Source: a virus. Taken from it: a DNA stretch of 46,864 nucleotides. The stretch is taken from positions 1 to 46,864 of IMG/VR virus record IMGVR_UViG_3300033153_005007; one strand, written 5' to 3'. Below are positions 45,570 through 46,864 of this stretch, piece after piece; position 1 is the first letter of the stretch, and each line of letters opens with the position of its first letter. Both the position numbers and the translations under genes were made by a program. The notes below the pieces were generated by a model. That model was given only the letters and a program-made list of their open reading frames with translations, did not search any database and had not been told where the DNA came from.

Positions 45570-45817
45570 TCCTTATCTCCTAGCGATACTAATAATCATT
45601 AATCCTCCCAATCAGGAAGCTCCACAAGTTCTGAATGTTAATAGAAGAAACCAAACTTTTGTGAAGACGTTCTCTCCGTGCTACGCACATCGAGCTACAT
45701 CCTTACTACCTTGTGTCTTTCTGCCTTGCCACAGGGAGTTTCCGTCCGCCTAAGCGTGACGCCATCTCCCATTTAAGAACCTTGCTACCTTCGGTCTTAA
45801 GCCTTGAGACTTGAAAG

Positions 45818-45869
45818 AGGGATTTGAACCCTAGAGCCCGTGGGCTCGCCATTTGTCGTATGTAGACAA
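45818..45869 (-). ncRNA. tRNA-like fragment A (class II-like)
   Basis: T-arm AGGGTTCAAATCCCT (45818-45832), variable-arm-like GAGCCC-AC-GGGCTC (45834-45847) and an anticodon-arm-like stem (45853-45869) stand in the order and spacing of a Ser/Leu/Tyr tRNA. The loop lacks the usual U33 and no matching acceptor strand is found, so a working tRNA is doubtful. Confidence 0.35.
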
Positions 45870-46054
45870 GTAGTATCATCTTATCGCAGATAATGAGCGT
45901 TCTATTTTTATCAGTTTTTATCTCTGATTGTAGGATTTTCAAAGAACAGGATGAGTGCAAGCATTTCAACTCATCTTATATGGTCTTGTAGCCTTACCTG
46001 CGGTTTGGCGTCTGCTACTTAGGACTTATATTACAGCCTAGCCAGTTTTACATT

Positions 46055-46069
46055 GTGGAATTGAACCAC
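46055..46069 (-). ncRNA. tRNA T-arm-like motif B
   Basis: GTGGTTCAATTCCAC on the minus strand matches the T-arm consensus with a 4-bp stem. I find no complete tRNA around it. It shares strand and neighbourhood with fragment A. Confidence 0.3.
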
Positions 46070-46132
46070 GACAAGTACGCAGTTATCTCTACTCACGCCA
46101 ACTTCATCCAAGAGAAAGAGCCGACTCCGTCG

Positions 46133-46639
46133 TTAGACGAGGTCAGTGACAGCGTTGACTACCTCAAGCGTCCTATCAATAACAGATGGCTCACTGCGGT
46201 AAAGGTCAACCTTATTGTCTCTCTCCTCTGGGTCATAATAACGACGAATCTTAACTTCCGTCTTCTCGCCAGTGGAGGTCGCAACGGTTCCCTCACGCAA
46301 TCCTCTGTCACCGATATTAGCCCAAATAGCCTGCTCCAAACCAGCCAAATCACGTCTCCGATGAATCCATTCGGCTATCGTCTTGGTCACTTGTTTCCCG
46401 CCAAGCTCGACAGTCACATCGGTAGCCAGATTTGTCCTCTGGATAGCCACTCGCAACGAAAGAATCTCTTTGAGAATGTCCGAATAACCTTGCGTCCATT
46501 CCTTAATCTTCGCTTTTTGGTCTGTGTAGACTGGTGTTTCGTGCGACTGGTCAGCACAATACGTTCCAACCTTAGACTTTAAGTCTTCAGCCTTGATGCG
46601 AAGTTCCTTGATTTTCTTCATAGCTTCTATCAATTTCAT
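46133..46639 (-). CDS. DIP1984-like coiled-coil protein (168 aa)
   Basis: MKLIEAMKKIKELRIKAEDL, the IQRTN segment and the KTIAEWIHRRRDL helix match the DIP1984/DUF6847 family (MKLaEAL.eR..l..ri..L...; ...rINrTN...), long helical proteins found in bacteria and phages. The C-terminal KVDLYRSEPSVIDRTLEVVN is the phage-type ending. Its function is not established; an annotation as septicolysin is sometimes used for relatives. SD AAGGAGGT. It follows the SSB-like gene in the leftward direction across the circle junction. Confidence 0.75.
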   Translation of the reverse strand: MKLIEAMKKIKELRIKAEDLKSKVGTYCADQSHETPVYTDQKAKIKEWTQGYSDILKEILSLRVAIQRTNLATDVTVELGGKQVTKTIAEWIHRRRDLAGLEQAIWANIGDRGLREGTVATSTGEKTEVKIRRYYDPEERDNKVDLYRSEPSVIDRTLEVVNAVTDLV

Positions 46640-46737
46640 AGCAATTACCTCCTTTCACATAGATTAGGCGGGCTAGGGCACCTGCGAAGGAAAAAAAAGT
46701 TGCAAAAACCTCACGCCTGCCCTATTATTAGACAACC

Positions 46738-46757
46738 CTAGCCCTAAAACAGGCTAG
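46738..46757 (-). promoter_or_regulatory. Hairpin between the SSB-like gene and the DIP1984-like gene
   Basis: CTAGCC (46738-46743) pairs with GGCTAG (46752-46757) around an 8-base loop, overlapping the TAG stop of the SSB-like gene at the circle junction. There is no U-run directly after it. Possibly an RNA-stability or weak termination element. Confidence 0.4.
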
Positions 46758-46864
46758 AACTTGACTGCTGAATCCTCTGTCTTTGGTGAATCCCCGCCTT
46801 CTTCCCAACTCTCAGGAGCAACACTAATAATAGTGTGCAACTGTCTTGGTTCTTTCTCGCCTTT
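46751..46864. repeat. Right copy of 114-bp terminal direct repeat
   Basis: Identical to bases 1-114; see the entry at the left end. The 3' part of the leftward SSB-like gene is thus present twice. Confidence 0.95.

Larger units (their letters stand above)
45570..46132 (-). other. Gene-free, possibly structured-RNA region with tRNA T-arm-like motifs
   Basis: No ORF here has a start site and protein-like composition. On the minus strand two GGTTCAAnTCC T-arm motifs occur with 4-bp stems, one with an adjoining 6-bp stem (GAGCCC/GGGCTC) placed like a long variable arm and a 5-bp stem with a 7-base loop (TTGTC-TACATAC-GACAA). Acceptor and D-arm partners are missing. Other hairpins occur (GTGC-TAC-GCAC at 45678-45688; TTAAGA/TCTTAA near 45773-45802). 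Reads as degenerate tRNA genes or a structured ncRNA. Confidence 0.45.

Noticed and set aside
45818-45869. A complete functional tRNA
   Set aside because: No acceptor strand pairs with the bases after the T-arm within tRNA distance, no D-arm is evident and the loop lacks U33. Kept only as a tRNA-like fragment.

Overview
The window is almost certainly the complete genome of a tailed double-stranded DNA phage, assembled as a circle. The last 114 bases (46751-46864) repeat bases 1-114, so the unique unit is 46,750 bp. Short overlapping genes, strong Shine-Dalgarno (SD) sites and a terminase-portal-scaffold-capsid-adaptor-tail-hub-ejection-protein order all say phage. I see no tape measure, major tail tube or sheath, and the portal is long (about 690 aa), so the morphology is most likely podoviral. 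The stop codons are standard bacterial ones. The host cannot be named; two lipoprotein-like genes and one fibre-like protein with a signal peptide suggest a bacterium, probably with an outer membrane. No integrase, DNA polymerase or RNA polymerase is recognised.

Layout. (1) A leftward (minus) arm starts at a clear sigma70-type promoter at 6397-6425 and runs through position 1 and across the circle junction down to 43968. It holds many tiny genes, a second promoter at 4406-4434, an excisionase-type helix-turn-helix protein, a PD-(D/E)XK nuclease, a Sak4-like RecA ATPase with an SSB-like partner, a DIP1984-like protein and an ERCC4-type nuclease. A 560-base gene-free stretch (45570-46132) carries two tRNA T-arm-like motifs. 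(2) A divergent control region (6272-7379) holds back-to-back promoters, repeats and a candidate origin. (3) A rightward module (7380-10815) encodes a MoxR/CobS-like AAA+ ATPase and a CobT-like metallopeptidase/VWA protein that is split by one in-frame TGA; it ends in a strong terminator. This stretch and the terS gene after it are unusually rich in CGACG/CGTCG and TATTAATA words. (4) terS (11057) and terL (14465) are separated by a 2.4 kb insert of small zinc-finger, HTH and membrane genes plus a RepA-like ATPase. It has different codon use and three copies of a 20-base element. (5) The late region (14465-43928) encodes terminase, portal, small head proteins, HNH endonuclease, scaffold, capsid, decoration proteins, fibres, lysis candidates, head-tail adaptor, an ADP-ribosyltransferase-like virion protein, a tail hub, fibre paralogues, a GNAT enzyme and large ejection proteins. 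It converges on the leftward arm at 43928/43968.

How it fits together: the leftward arm probably acts early (recombination, nucleases, host takeover) and relies on host replication and transcription enzymes. The CobS/CobT-like pair is the most distinctive accessory system. The rightward late genes build and package the particle. No endolysin is recognisable, so the lysis route is unresolved.
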